A stretch of 6,503 nucleotides of DNA, from contig SLKB01000209.1 of the NCBI GenBank assembly GCA_007134805.1, forward strand, positions 1 to 6,503, in the 5' to 3' direction. Positions 1 to 6,197 of this stretch are shown here, piece after piece. This DNA is from Paracoccaceae bacterium (GTDB lineage Bacteria; Pseudomonadota; Alphaproteobacteria; Rhodobacterales; Rhodobacteraceae). Positions within the stretch are counted from its first letter, which is position 1; every line of letters starts with the position of its first letter. Both the position numbers and the translations under genes were made by a program. Below the pieces are notes generated by a model. It saw only the letters and a list, made by a program, of their open reading frames with translations, did not search any database and was not told the origin of the DNA.

Positions 1-19
1 CAGGGAAGAGGACATCGCC

Positions 20-838
20 ATGCCGACCCGATCTGACATCTCACCCAAATTGTCTGCACTTGACCCGGTATGGGAGCGTATCCGCACCGAGGCAGCGGCC
101 GCGATCGATCAAGAGCCAGCGCTGGGCGGTGTGTTTCATGCGGCCTTGTTGCAGCACCGCACGCTTGAACAGGCGCTCGCTTTTCGGCTGGCGCAGAAGC
201 TCGCGTCCGACGAGATGTCGCAACAGGGCCTGCGTGAAGTGATCGATGCAGCCTATCTTGCCGACCGGCATCTCGGCGAGGCGGCGCGCGCGGATATCGT
301 GGCGACATTCGAGCGGGACCCAGCATGCGACCGTTTCATGAAGCCGCTGATGTATTTCAAGGGCTTTCAGGCTATCCAGGCCTTTCGGATCGCGCACTGG
401 TTGCACAATGATGAGCGGCGTGATTTCGCTTACCTGATCCAGATGCGGGTATCCGAAATCTTCGGCGTCGACATCCATCCCGGCGCCCGGATCGGCAAGG
501 GCATCATGATCGATCATGCGCATTCCATCGTCATCGGCGAGACGGCCGTGGTTGGTGATAATGTCTCGATGTTGCATTCGGTCACGCTCGGCGGGACCGG
601 GAAAGCGGATGGCAATCGCCACCCCAAGATCGGGCAGGGCGTTCTGATCGGGGCAGGGGCCAAGGTGCTCGGCAATATCGAAGTGGGGGCCTGCGCGCGA
701 ATTGCGGCCGGATCGGTTGTCCTTGAGGCTGTTCCTGCGCGAAAGACAGTTGCCGGCGTCCCCGCGCGAATCGTGGGCGAAGCGGGCTGTGCGCAGCCCT
801 CCCAGACGATGGACCAGCTCTTCCGCGGTGAGATCTGA
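20..838 (+). CDS. cysE: Serine O-acetyltransferase CysE
   Basis: Cytoplasmic enzyme that transfers acetyl from acetyl-CoA to L-serine, giving O-acetylserine for cysteine synthesis. The 272-residue length is normal for the family. Residues 1-140 form the helical N-terminal domain, including the family segment ERDPACDRF (98-106), where Asp100 matches the serine-binding Asp92 of the E. coli enzyme. Residues 150-250 are a left-handed beta-helix built of hexapeptide repeats. The pair Asp165-His166 (in DHAHSIVIGET) and His201 (in NRHPKIG) match the catalytic residues. LGGTGK (190-195) is the usual extended loop. The protein ends in Ile, as in SATs whose C-terminal Ile inserts into the CysK active site, so a cysteine synthase complex is likely (inference). 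The ATG is supported by an AAGAGGA Shine-Dalgarno 7 nt upstream. Oddity: DHAHS replaces the common DHATG, probably a lineage variant. It converges on ohr. Confidence 0.96.
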   Translation: MPTRSDISPKLSALDPVWERIRTEAAAAIDQEPALGGVFHAALLQHRTLEQALAFRLAQKLASDEMSQQGLREVIDAAYLADRHLGEAARADIVATFERDPACDRFMKPLMYFKGFQAIQAFRIAHWLHNDERRDFAYLIQMRVSEIFGVDIHPGARIGKGIMIDHAHSIVIGETAVVGDNVSMLHSVTLGGTGKADGNRHPKIGQGVLIGAGAKVLGNIEVGACARIAAGSVVLEAVPARKTVAGVPARIVGEAGCAQPSQTMDQLFRGEI

Positions 839-865
839 CCGCGCATCCTCGTTTGGTTTTTTTGT

Positions 866-888
866 GCGCCGCCCCACGAGAGCGGCGC
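866..888. terminator. Hairpin between convergent cysE and ohr
   Basis: GCGCCGC (866-872) and GCGGCGC (882-888) form a perfect 7-bp stem with a 9-nt loop. It sits in the 61-bp gap between the two convergent stop codons, where a bidirectional terminator would be expected. Neither transcript has a U-run directly after this stem. A T7 tract (857-863) lies before it on the + strand, so it is not a textbook intrinsic terminator. A second, weaker 6-bp stem (CGCGGT 824-829 with ACCGCG 838-843) overlaps the cysE stop and lies 13 nt before that T7 tract. Either could end cysE transcription. Function is inferred from position only. Confidence 0.4.
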
Positions 889-899
889 CGGGGCACTTG

Positions 900-1328
900 T
901 CAGGCGCGTTTGGGTGTGATTGTCAGCGATCCGCGCGTGGCGTCGGAATAGGGGCAGACATGATGCCCGCCCGCGATCAGGTCATCTGCGGTCGCATCGT
1001 CAATCCCGGGCAATGACACCTCGATCTGCACATCAAGCCCGAACCCGCCATCGTCTCGAGGGCCGACCCCTACAGTAGTGGTCACCGACGCATCGGCCGG
1101 CACGTCGATCTTCTTGCCGCGCGCGTAGGCGCGTAGCGCGCCGAGGAAACACGCGGCATATCCTGTGGCGAAGAGTTGTTCAGGGTTGACCCCATCGCCG
1201 CTACCGCCTTGCTCCTTGGGAGGCGCGAGTTTGAAGTCAAGCGCTCCGTCATGGGTCTTGGACTGTCCGTCGCGACCACCGCCGGTGGCTGTGGCCTTGG
1301 CGGCGTAAACGACTTTCGATGCAGGCAT
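900..1328 (-). CDS. ohr: Organic hydroperoxide resistance protein Ohr (OsmC/Ohr family)
   Basis: Thiol-dependent peroxidase that reduces organic and lipid hydroperoxides in the cytoplasm. The 142-residue length is typical for Ohr. Both redox cysteines are present: Cys60 in FATGYAACFLGAL and Cys125 in HHVCPYSDATRG. Arg19, in the GGGRDG segment, fits the arginine that activates the peroxidatic Cys. The VCPYS motif and spacing point to the Ohr rather than the OsmC branch. The chosen ATG has AAAGGAG 5 nt upstream. The frame stays open further upstream to 1397, but that extension has no family similarity. Known Ohr enzymes are recycled by lipoylated proteins and lipoamide dehydrogenase, and two lipoyl-domain genes lie immediately upstream. 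No ohrR-type MarR regulator lies in the window. Separate transcription from pdh is inferred from the 115-bp gap and the palindrome at 1405-1438. Confidence 0.95.
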   Translation of the reverse strand: MPASKVVYAAKATATGGGRDGQSKTHDGALDFKLAPPKEQGGSGDGVNPEQLFATGYAACFLGALRAYARGKKIDVPADASVTTTVGVGPRDDGGFGLDVQIEVSLPGIDDATADDLIAGGHHVCPYSDATRGSLTITPKRA

Positions 1329-1404
1329 GGGAACTCCTTTTGTCTCGACTGATGGACAACACGTGGGCTGTGACGCGCGCGGGTCAAGGTGCTGCAAGGG
1401 GCAT

Positions 1405-1438
1405 CGCTCCGGCTCCCCGCGCGCGGGGAGCCGGAGCG
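1405..1438 (-). terminator. Perfect 34-bp palindrome after pdhC, likely operon terminator
   Basis: The arm CGCTCCGGCTCCCCGCG (1405-1421) is followed with no spacer by its exact reverse complement (1422-1438). As RNA it can fold into a stem of about 15 bp with a 4-nt loop. It begins 5 nt after the pdhC stop, so the likely role is to end or stabilise the pdhABC mRNA and separate it from ohr. On the minus strand it is followed by ATGCCCCTTGC, with no U-run, so termination without a U-tract or 3'-end protection are both possible. The rest of the gap (1329-1404) must hold any ohr promoter. A TTGACC hexamer on the minus strand (1384-1389) could be a -35, but I see no good -10. Confidence 0.6.
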
Positions 1439-1443
1439 TGGGG

Positions 1444-2754
1444 TCAGGCGAGCATTGTCACCGGGTTTTCGAGATAGGTCACGACCTCCTTCAGGAAGTC
1501 TGCCCCGAGGGCTCCATCGATGACACGGTGATCGACCGAGAGCGTCATCGACATGACAGTTGCCACAGTCAACTCACCATCCTTTCCGACGACAGGCTTC
1601 TTAAGCCCAGCGCCGACTGCAAGGATCGAACCGTGCGGTGGGTTGATCACCGCGTCAAAATTCTCGATCCCGAACATACCCAGATTGGAGATCGCCATGG
1701 AGCCGCCCACATATTCGTGCGGGGCGAGTTTCCGGTTGCGCGCCCGGGTCGCAAGATCCTTCATTTCTGCTGAGAGAGCAGAAAGGGATTTGAGATGCGC
1801 GTCCTTCAGCACTGGCGTGAAGAGCCCGCCTTCGACCGCGACCGCGACCGCGACATCCGAGGGTTGGAGCCGAAGAATGCGGTCGCCCGCCCAGACGGCA
1901 TTGCAATCGGGAACGGCCTGCAGCGCCATGGCGCTCGCCTTTATGATGAAGTCATTGACCGACAGCTTGACCCCGCGCGGCTCGAGTTGACGGTTGAGAT
2001 CGGCGCGGAATTTCATCAGCGCATCGAGCGTCACCTCGCGACGGAGGTAGAAATGCGGGATGGTTTGTTTCGCTTCGGTCAGACGCGCCGCCACGGTACG
2101 ACGCATGCCGTCGAGCTTGACCTCTTCGTATCCGCGCCCGTCGAACATCTTCGCTACCTGATCGGCCGAGGAGCCGGTGGCTGGGGCTGATGCGGCCGCT
2201 GGTTTTTCCGCTGCAGGCGCGGTCGTGGGCTTGGTGCTTGGTCTTGCCTCCTCGACATCGGCCTTGACGATCCGCCCATGCGGGCCGGAGCCCTTGATCT
2301 GCGCGAGATCCAGGCCTTTCTCGGCGGCGATCCGGCGGGCCAGCGGCGAAGCAAAGATGCGTTTGCCGTCATCGCCGGGGGCAGGGGGGGCAACCGACCT
2401 AGCGGGGGCGGGCTCGGCGGAGCCTCCTGCGGGGGCCGCCTTCTCGCCCGCGTCGGCCTTGGCGGCCTCCGGCGCTACCTTGCCGGTCTTTGCGATGTCA
2501 TCGGTGCTTTCGCCGTCTTCGAGCAGCACGGCGATGGGCGTGTTGACCTTCACGCCATCGGTGCCGGCCTCGACAAGGATCTTGCCGATGGTGCCTTCCT
2601 CCACGGCCTCGAATTCCATCGTGGCCTTGTCGGTTTCAATCTCGGCTAGGATATCACCCGAAGCGACAGTGTCGCCTTCCTTGACCAACCATTTGGCGAG
2701 GGTCCCTTCCTCCATCGTGGGGGAGAGGGCCGGCATGAGAACTTCGATAGGCAT
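1444..2754 (-). CDS. pdhC: Pyruvate dehydrogenase E2, dihydrolipoamide acetyltransferase
   Basis: Core of the PDH complex: it transfers the acetyl group from acetyl-dihydrolipoamide to CoA. It has 436 residues with the classical order. Residues 1-80 are a single lipoyl domain with the lipoylated Lys43 in [11 protein letters not shown]. Residues 81-130 are a Pro/Ala linker. Residues 132-168 are the peripheral-subunit-binding domain ([17 protein letters not shown], then [14 protein letters not shown]), which docks E1 and/or E3. A second Ala/Pro linker spans 169-200. Residues 205-436 are the catalytic acetyltransferase with the HxxxDG motif as His409 to Gly414 in [11 protein letters not shown] identity, rather than 2-oxoglutarate or branched-chain E2, rests on linkage to pdhA/pdhB and the mitochondrial-type [10 protein letters not shown] segment. 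The ATG lies 11 nt after the pdhB stop, with an AGGGGG ribosome site overlapping that stop, which indicates coupled translation. The gene symbol follows alphaproteobacterial usage. Confidence 0.97.
   Translation of the reverse strand: MPIEVLMPALSPTMEEGTLAKWLVKEGDTVASGDILAEIETDKATMEFEAVEEGTIGKILVEAGTDGVKVNTPIAVLLEDGESTDDIAKTGKVAPEAAKADAGEKAAPAGGSAEPAPARSVAPPAPGDDGKRIFASPLARRIAAEKGLDLAQIKGSGPHGRIVKADVEEARPSTKPTTAPAAEKPAAASAPATGSSADQVAKMFDGRGYEEVKLDGMRRTVAARLTEAKQTIPHFYLRREVTLDALMKFRADLNRQLEPRGVKLSVNDFIIKASAMALQAVPDCNAVWAGDRILRLQPSDVAVAVAVEGGLFTPVLKDAHLKSLSALSAEMKDLATRARNRKLAPHEYVGGSMAISNLGMFGIENFDAVINPPHGSILAVGAGLKKPVVGKDGELTVATVMSMTLSVDHRVIDGALGADFLKEVVTYLENPVTMLA
1833..1854. repeat. Hexamer tandem repeat inside pdhC
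   Basis: CGACCG is repeated in tandem 3.7 times (1833-1838, 1839-1844, 1845-1850, then CGAC to 1854). Read on the minus strand it encodes the alternating Val-Ala run (about residues 301-307) before EGGLFTP in the E2 catalytic domain. Such a run is usual at this place in E2 proteins, so the repeat probably reflects codon choice. A gain or loss of one unit would keep the frame. Confidence 0.7.
2509..2754 (-). repeat. Lipoyl-domain repeat, copy in pdhC
   Basis: This encodes residues 1-82 of PdhC and is a direct repeat of 3900-4145 at the start of pdhB. The two protein segments differ at 9 of 82 positions by my count (about 89% identity). The DNA copies share exact blocks, the longest I found being 26 bp at 2528-2553 (matching 3919-3944), separated by mostly synonymous changes. 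This fits an old domain duplication kept alike by selection or occasional gene conversion. Confidence 0.85.
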
Positions 2755-2765
2755 GGCGTCCCCCT

Positions 2766-4145
2766 TTATCTGTATGTGACCTTGCGCACGGCCTCGATGA
2801 CCTCGTCGACCGTGACCAGCGCGAGCTTCTCGAGATTGGCGGCATAGGGCATGGGCACGTCCTTGCCGCAGAGATTGATCACCGGCGCGTCGAGATAGTC
2901 GAAGGCCTTCTCCATCACGACCGAGCTAATGTAGTTGCCGACCGAGCTTTGCGGGAACCCTTCCTCGACGGTGACAAGGCGGTTGGTCTTGCGCACTGAT
3001 GCGAGAATGGAGTCAGTGTCCATTGGACGCAGCGTGCGCAGGTCGATCACTTCGGCCTCGATCCCGTCAGCGGCCAGTTTCTCGGCCGCCTCGAGCGCAT
3101 ATGTCATGCCAATGCCGAAGCTCACGATAGTCACGTCCGAGCCTTTGCGCCAGATCTTTGCCTTTCCGAACGGGATCGTGAAATCGTCGAGTATCGGCAC
3201 ATCGAAGCTGCGGCCGTAGAGGATTTCATTTTCGAGGAAGATGACCGGATTCGGATCGCGGATCGCCTGTTTCAAAAGCCCTTTGGCATCCGCTGCCGAG
3301 TAGGGCATCACGACCTTCAGCCCCGGCACCGCACTGTACCAGGCCGCGTAGCACTGGCTATGCTGTGCGGCCACGCGCGCTGCGGCACCATTGGGGCCCC
3401 GGAAGACGATCGGACAGCCCATCTGGCCGCCGGACATGTAGAGCGTCTTGGCGGCGGAGTTGATGATCTGGTCCATCGCCTGCATCGCGAAGTTGAAAGT
3501 CATGAACTCGACAATCGGGCGGAGGCCGCCGAACGCAGCACCAACCCCGATGCCCGCGAATCCGTGCTCCGTGATCGGTGTGTCGATCACGCGTCGGGGC
3601 CCGAACTCGTCAAGAAGGCCTTGCGTGATCTTGTAGGCCCCCTGATATTCCGCGACCTCTTCGCCCATCACGAAGACCTCGTCCGCGCGGCGCATTTCTT
3701 CGGCCATGGCGTCGCGCAGCGCCTCGCGCACTGTCTGCGAGCGCATCTCGGTGCCTTCTGGCCAGTCGGGGCTGGTGTCTGGGGTCGGGGCCTCGGGCGC
3801 CGGGGCCGCAGTGGCCGGCGCGGCGGTCTTGCCTTCCTCGCCGTTCAACGCGGCCGGAGCAGGCGCTGTCGACGCTTTCGGCCCGTCGCTTGGCACTTCT
3901 TCGCCTTCCTCGATCAGAACGGCGATGGGCGTGTTGACCTTCACACCATCGGTGCCGGCCTCGACCAGGATCTTGCCGATGATCCCTTCATCGACGGCTT
4001 CGAATTCCATTGTCGCCTTGTCGGTCTCGATCTCGGCCAGGATATCTCCGGCGGAGACACTGTCGCCTTCCTTGACCAGCCATTTTGCAAGGGTTCCCTC
4101 TTCCATCGTCGGCGAGAGGGCGGGCATCAATACTTCGGTTGCCAT
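2766..4145 (-). CDS. pdhB: Pyruvate dehydrogenase E1 beta with N-terminal lipoyl domain
   Basis: With PdhA it forms the alpha2-beta2 E1 that decarboxylates pyruvate on thiamine diphosphate and acetylates lipoyl groups. It has 459 residues. Residues 1-80 are a lipoyl domain with the modified Lys43 in [11 protein letters not shown]. Residues 83-130 are a Pro/Ala-rich linker. Residues 135-459 are a full transketolase-type E1 beta. Glu193 in [11 protein letters not shown] matches human beta-Glu59, which activates the cofactor. His262 in [11 protein letters not shown] matches human beta-His128. The lipoyl fusion makes it over 100 residues longer than mitochondrial E1 beta but is known from Zymomonas and other alphaproteobacteria. 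The ATG start has GGGAGAG 8 nt upstream and lies 17 nt after the pdhA stop. A GTG seven codons earlier overlaps that stop (GTGA) but has weaker support. It is co-transcribed with pdhA and pdhC. Confidence 0.97.
   Translation of the reverse strand: MATEVLMPALSPTMEEGTLAKWLVKEGDSVSAGDILAEIETDKATMEFEAVDEGIIGKILVEAGTDGVKVNTPIAVLIEEGEEVPSDGPKASTAPAPAALNGEEGKTAAPATAAPAPEAPTPDTSPDWPEGTEMRSQTVREALRDAMAEEMRRADEVFVMGEEVAEYQGAYKITQGLLDEFGPRRVIDTPITEHGFAGIGVGAAFGGLRPIVEFMTFNFAMQAMDQIINSAAKTLYMSGGQMGCPIVFRGPNGAAARVAAQHSQCYAAWYSAVPGLKVVMPYSAADAKGLLKQAIRDPNPVIFLENEILYGRSFDVPILDDFTIPFGKAKIWRKGSDVTIVSFGIGMTYALEAAEKLAADGIEAEVIDLRTLRPMDTDSILASVRKTNRLVTVEEGFPQSSVGNYISSVVMEKAFDYLDAPVINLCGKDVPMPYAANLEKLALVTVDEVIEAVRKVTYR
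3900..4145 (-). repeat. Lipoyl-domain repeat, copy in pdhB
   Basis: This encodes residues 1-82 of PdhB and repeats, in the same orientation, the lipoyl module at 2509-2754. The flanking Ala/Pro linkers are not conserved between the two genes, so the repeated unit is the domain itself plus the translation start. Confidence 0.85.
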
Positions 4146-4162
4146 GACTGTTGCTCTCCCTG

Positions 4163-5173
4163 TCACACGGCCTGTGGCACGTCTGAGGCATAGATATCGG
4201 TCCAGAGTTCATCGAGTGCCGGCTCCGGGCTGTCTTTCGAGAACTCGGCCGCCTCGTTCACCACGTTCTTGATTTCCTTGTCGATATCCTTGAGTTCATC
4301 CTCGCTGGCATGCTTGCCTTGCAGGATCAAGTCGCGGACATGTTCGATTGCATCGCGTTCGGTGCGCATCTTCTGGACTTCGTCGCGCGTGCGGTACTTG
4401 GCGGGGTCAGACATCGAATGACCACGGTAGCGATAGGTCATGATCTCCAGGATATACGGGCCCTTGCCCGCGCGGCAATGGGCGACCGCCTTCTCGCCGG
4501 CAGCCTTGACGGCCAACACATCCATCCCGTCAACCTCTTCGCCCGCAATTCCGTAGGCTGCCCCACGTTCCCACAGGCTTGGCGATTTCGTCGCACGCTG
4601 AACGCTGGTACCCATCGCGTATTTGTTGTTCTCGATCACGAACACGACCGGCAAGTCCCAGAGCATCGCCATGTTGTAGGTCTCGTAGACCTGGCCCTGG
4701 TTGGCCGCGCCATCACCGAAGTAGGTGAAGGTCACATTGTCATTGCCCTTGTACTTGTCGCTGAAGGCCAGGCCCGCGCCGAGTGGCACCTGCGCACCGA
4801 CGATGCCATGGCCGCCATAGAAATGCTTCTCGCGGCTGAACATGTGCATCGACCCGCCCTTGCCCTTCGAATAGCCACCCTCGCGCCCGGTCAGTTCGGC
4901 CATCACCCCCTTGGGATCCATGCCACAGGCCAGCATGTGACCATGATCGCGATAGGAGGTAACGCGCTTGTCGCCCTCCTTGGCCGCGGCCTCGAGACCG
5001 ACAACGACTGCCTCCTGCCCGATGTAGAGGTGGCAGAAGCCGCCGATCAGGCCCATGCCGTAAAGCTGGCCGGCCTTCTCCTCGAATCGCCGGATCAGAA
5101 GCATATCGCGATAATATGAAAGCAAGTCTTCGGCGGAAACATTTGGTTTTGCAGCGGCTTTTCGTGCAGCCAT
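4163..5173 (-). CDS. pdhA: Pyruvate dehydrogenase E1 alpha
   Basis: Alpha subunit of the E1 heterotetramer. It holds the thiamine-diphosphate-binding half site and catalyses pyruvate decarboxylation together with PdhB. The 336-residue length is normal for the alphaproteobacterial/mitochondrial type. The cofactor motif starts GDGAANQG (153-160) and ends ENN (181-183), the usual GDG...NN spacing of about 30 residues. The loop [15 protein letters not shown] (247-261) carries the catalytic His252 and a Ser253 that aligns with mitochondrial phosphorylation site 1. The second mitochondrial site is absent. GGSMHMFS (107-114) and the [13 protein letters not shown] region (122-134) are also typical. 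The ATG is preceded by GGAAGGGGGG about 8 nt away. The frame extends upstream to a TTG at 5236, but that segment is not family-like. First gene of pdhABC, with its promoter probably in 5174-5299. Confidence 0.97.
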   Translation of the reverse strand: MAARKAAAKPNVSAEDLLSYYRDMLLIRRFEEKAGQLYGMGLIGGFCHLYIGQEAVVVGLEAAAKEGDKRVTSYRDHGHMLACGMDPKGVMAELTGREGGYSKGKGGSMHMFSREKHFYGGHGIVGAQVPLGAGLAFSDKYKGNDNVTFTYFGDGAANQGQVYETYNMAMLWDLPVVFVIENNKYAMGTSVQRATKSPSLWERGAAYGIAGEEVDGMDVLAVKAAGEKAVAHCRAGKGPYILEIMTYRYRGHSMSDPAKYRTRDEVQKMRTERDAIEHVRDLILQGKHASEDELKDIDKEIKNVVNEAAEFSKDSPEPALDELWTDIYASDVPQAV

Positions 5174-5195
5174 AGGGTCTTCCCCCCTTCCGTGA

Positions 5196-5243
5196 CATGA
5201 TAGTTCAACGTTAAACCATGCCTTACCCGAAAACAAATCGGGT
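5196..5243 (-). promoter_or_regulatory. Candidate pdh operon regulatory region with two inverted repeats
   Basis: The 126-bp gap between usp and pdhA is locally AT-richer than its surroundings. It contains ACCCGA-N7-TCGGGT (5225-5243), a perfect 6-bp inverted repeat, and GTTCAACGTTAAAC (5203-5216), a near-palindrome with 6 of 7 pairs matching. On the minus strand, a TTGTTT hexamer within the first repeat sits 17 nt before TAACGT within the second, a weak -35/-10 candidate. TATCAT (5197-5202) is an alternative -10 without a good -35. The repeats could be operators overlapping the promoter. I cannot name a regulator, and they do not match the enterobacterial PdhR box. Confidence 0.35.
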
Positions 5244-5289
5244 TTCGAGGGTTTTTCAGTTTTCCGGAGCGGCGGGTCGCATGGATCGT

Positions 5290-5309
5290 GCCGGCGTACT
5301 CAGGCCGGC
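5290..5309 (-). terminator. Small hairpin at the usp stop codon
   Basis: GCCGGC occurs at 5290-5295 and again at 5304-5309. The hexamer is its own reverse complement, so the two can pair as a 6-bp stem with an 8-nt loop that includes the usp stop codon. No U-run follows on the minus strand. It might weakly terminate the usp transcript before pdhA, or be chance in GC-rich sequence. Confidence 0.25.
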
Positions 5310-6136
5310 TTGACAACAAGCATGTCCGTGGGCGGCGCGCGCATCAGGTCGCGCGCATAATTCCCGAGCGTGTTCTGGGCCCGGCCAGAGCCGCTGGCAA
5401 TGACCACGAGATCAGGTCGCAATTCCTCGATGCGAAACTGCAGCACCTCATGCACCCCACCGGGAACGATCTCGGGCTGGTTGCACTCTGGCGGCACTGT
5501 CTCAAGAGACATGAAGCCGCGACGGAGCATGTCGGCCTCGGCCATGTTGTCGCTGGTCATCACATCGGTTGTGGGAAGCTTGGCAGCAAGTGGTACCTTC
5601 AGGGCGTGGATCGCATCGATCTCGGCCCCTGGTGCAAGCTTTGCGGCAACGCCGAGCGCATATGCCGAGACGGGCGAGAAGGTGACAGCGCCGAGGATAC
5701 TGGCATAGGGGCGAATATCCGTGTCATGGGCGATCAAGACGGGGCAGGGGACCGCCAGCGTGATCTTTTCAAGCGTGGTGAGGCGCAAGGTTTCAAGAAC
5801 GCGCCGCGACAGGTGCAACCCGAGTACCACCAGATCCACATCGTGTTGTGCTGCAAGCCGGGCCATCATTTCTTCGGGGGCAGCGGCTTCGGTGTGGCAG
5901 AGGATCTGAAGGTCGGGATAGGTTGCCGCAAGTTCGGCAAGTCGCGCCTCCGGGTCGGCCGCGAACGCACGTCGCGCCAGCACGAGCGGACGGGCCCGCA
6001 CCTTGGCCTTCCGGGTGGCATGCGCGAGGATGATCCGCGCCCCATGCAGTCGCGCAAGCTGCGCAGCGCGGGGCAATACGGCGCGCGAGCGCTTCGTCAG
6101 GTCAGTCGCAACCAACAGGGTTTTCAGACGAAACAC
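5300..6136 (-). CDS. Tandem-domain universal stress protein (UspE-like)
   Basis: A protein of two fused Usp domains, 278 residues from the chosen start. Domain 1 (about 1-140) opens with KTLLVATDLTKRS and closes with DLVVLGLHLSRR then VPCPVLIAHD, the usual Usp ends. Domain 2 (about 145-278) ends in PDLVVIASGSGRAQNTLGN then DMLVVKPA, resembling the nucleotide-binding loop and last strand of UspE. The glycine motif in domain 2 is only loosely canonical (Gly249, Gly251, Gly258), and domain 1 lacks it, so ATP binding is uncertain. Usp proteins are cytoplasmic and respond to starvation, oxygen or redox stress; the target here is unknown. I prefer the GTG at 6134-6136, which has AAAGG 6 nt upstream and gives a family-like N-terminus. 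An ATG at 6169 would add 11 residues but lacks a ribosome site. It lies just upstream of pdhA and 61 nt after the preceding gene. Confidence 0.88.
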   Translation of the reverse strand: MFRLKTLLVATDLTKRSRAVLPRAAQLARLHGARIILAHATRKAKVRARPLVLARRAFAADPEARLAELAATYPDLQILCHTEAAAPEEMMARLAAQHDVDLVVLGLHLSRRVLETLRLTTLEKITLAVPCPVLIAHDTDIRPYASILGAVTFSPVSAYALGVAAKLAPGAEIDAIHALKVPLAAKLPTTDVMTSDNMAEADMLRRGFMSLETVPPECNQPEIVPGGVHEVLQFRIEELRPDLVVIASGSGRAQNTLGNYARDLMRAPPTDMLVVKPA

Positions 6137-6197
6137 ACGCAGCCTTTCGCAATCGAGGATCGCTCCCATCCCGGTTTAGCAGATTGCCAGAGCAGCG

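Noticed and set aside
41..877. Minus-strand open frame (278 codons) opposite cysE
   Set aside because: Antisense to a complete cysE with all catalytic residues; the translation shows no family pattern.
1329..1397. Longer ohr start giving 23 extra residues
   Set aside because: The ATG at 1328 has a strong AAAGGAG site and gives the normal Ohr N-terminus and length; the extension is not family-like.
1329..1404. OhrR operator in front of ohr
   Set aside because: I looked for the AT-rich inverted repeat typical of OhrR sites; the region has only a short CACGTG palindrome and no convincing match.
4146..4166. GTG start of pdhB overlapping the pdhA stop
   Set aside because: The downstream ATG has GGGAGAG at ideal spacing and aligns exactly with the start of the PdhC lipoyl domain.
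4310..5119. Plus-strand open frame (269 codons) opposite pdhA
   Set aside because: Shadow of pdhA; no ribosome site or protein-like domain pattern.
5174..5236. Longer pdhA start (TTG) giving 21 extra residues
   Set aside because: The ATG at 5173 has a purine-rich ribosome site and a family-like N-terminus; the extension crosses the candidate operator region.
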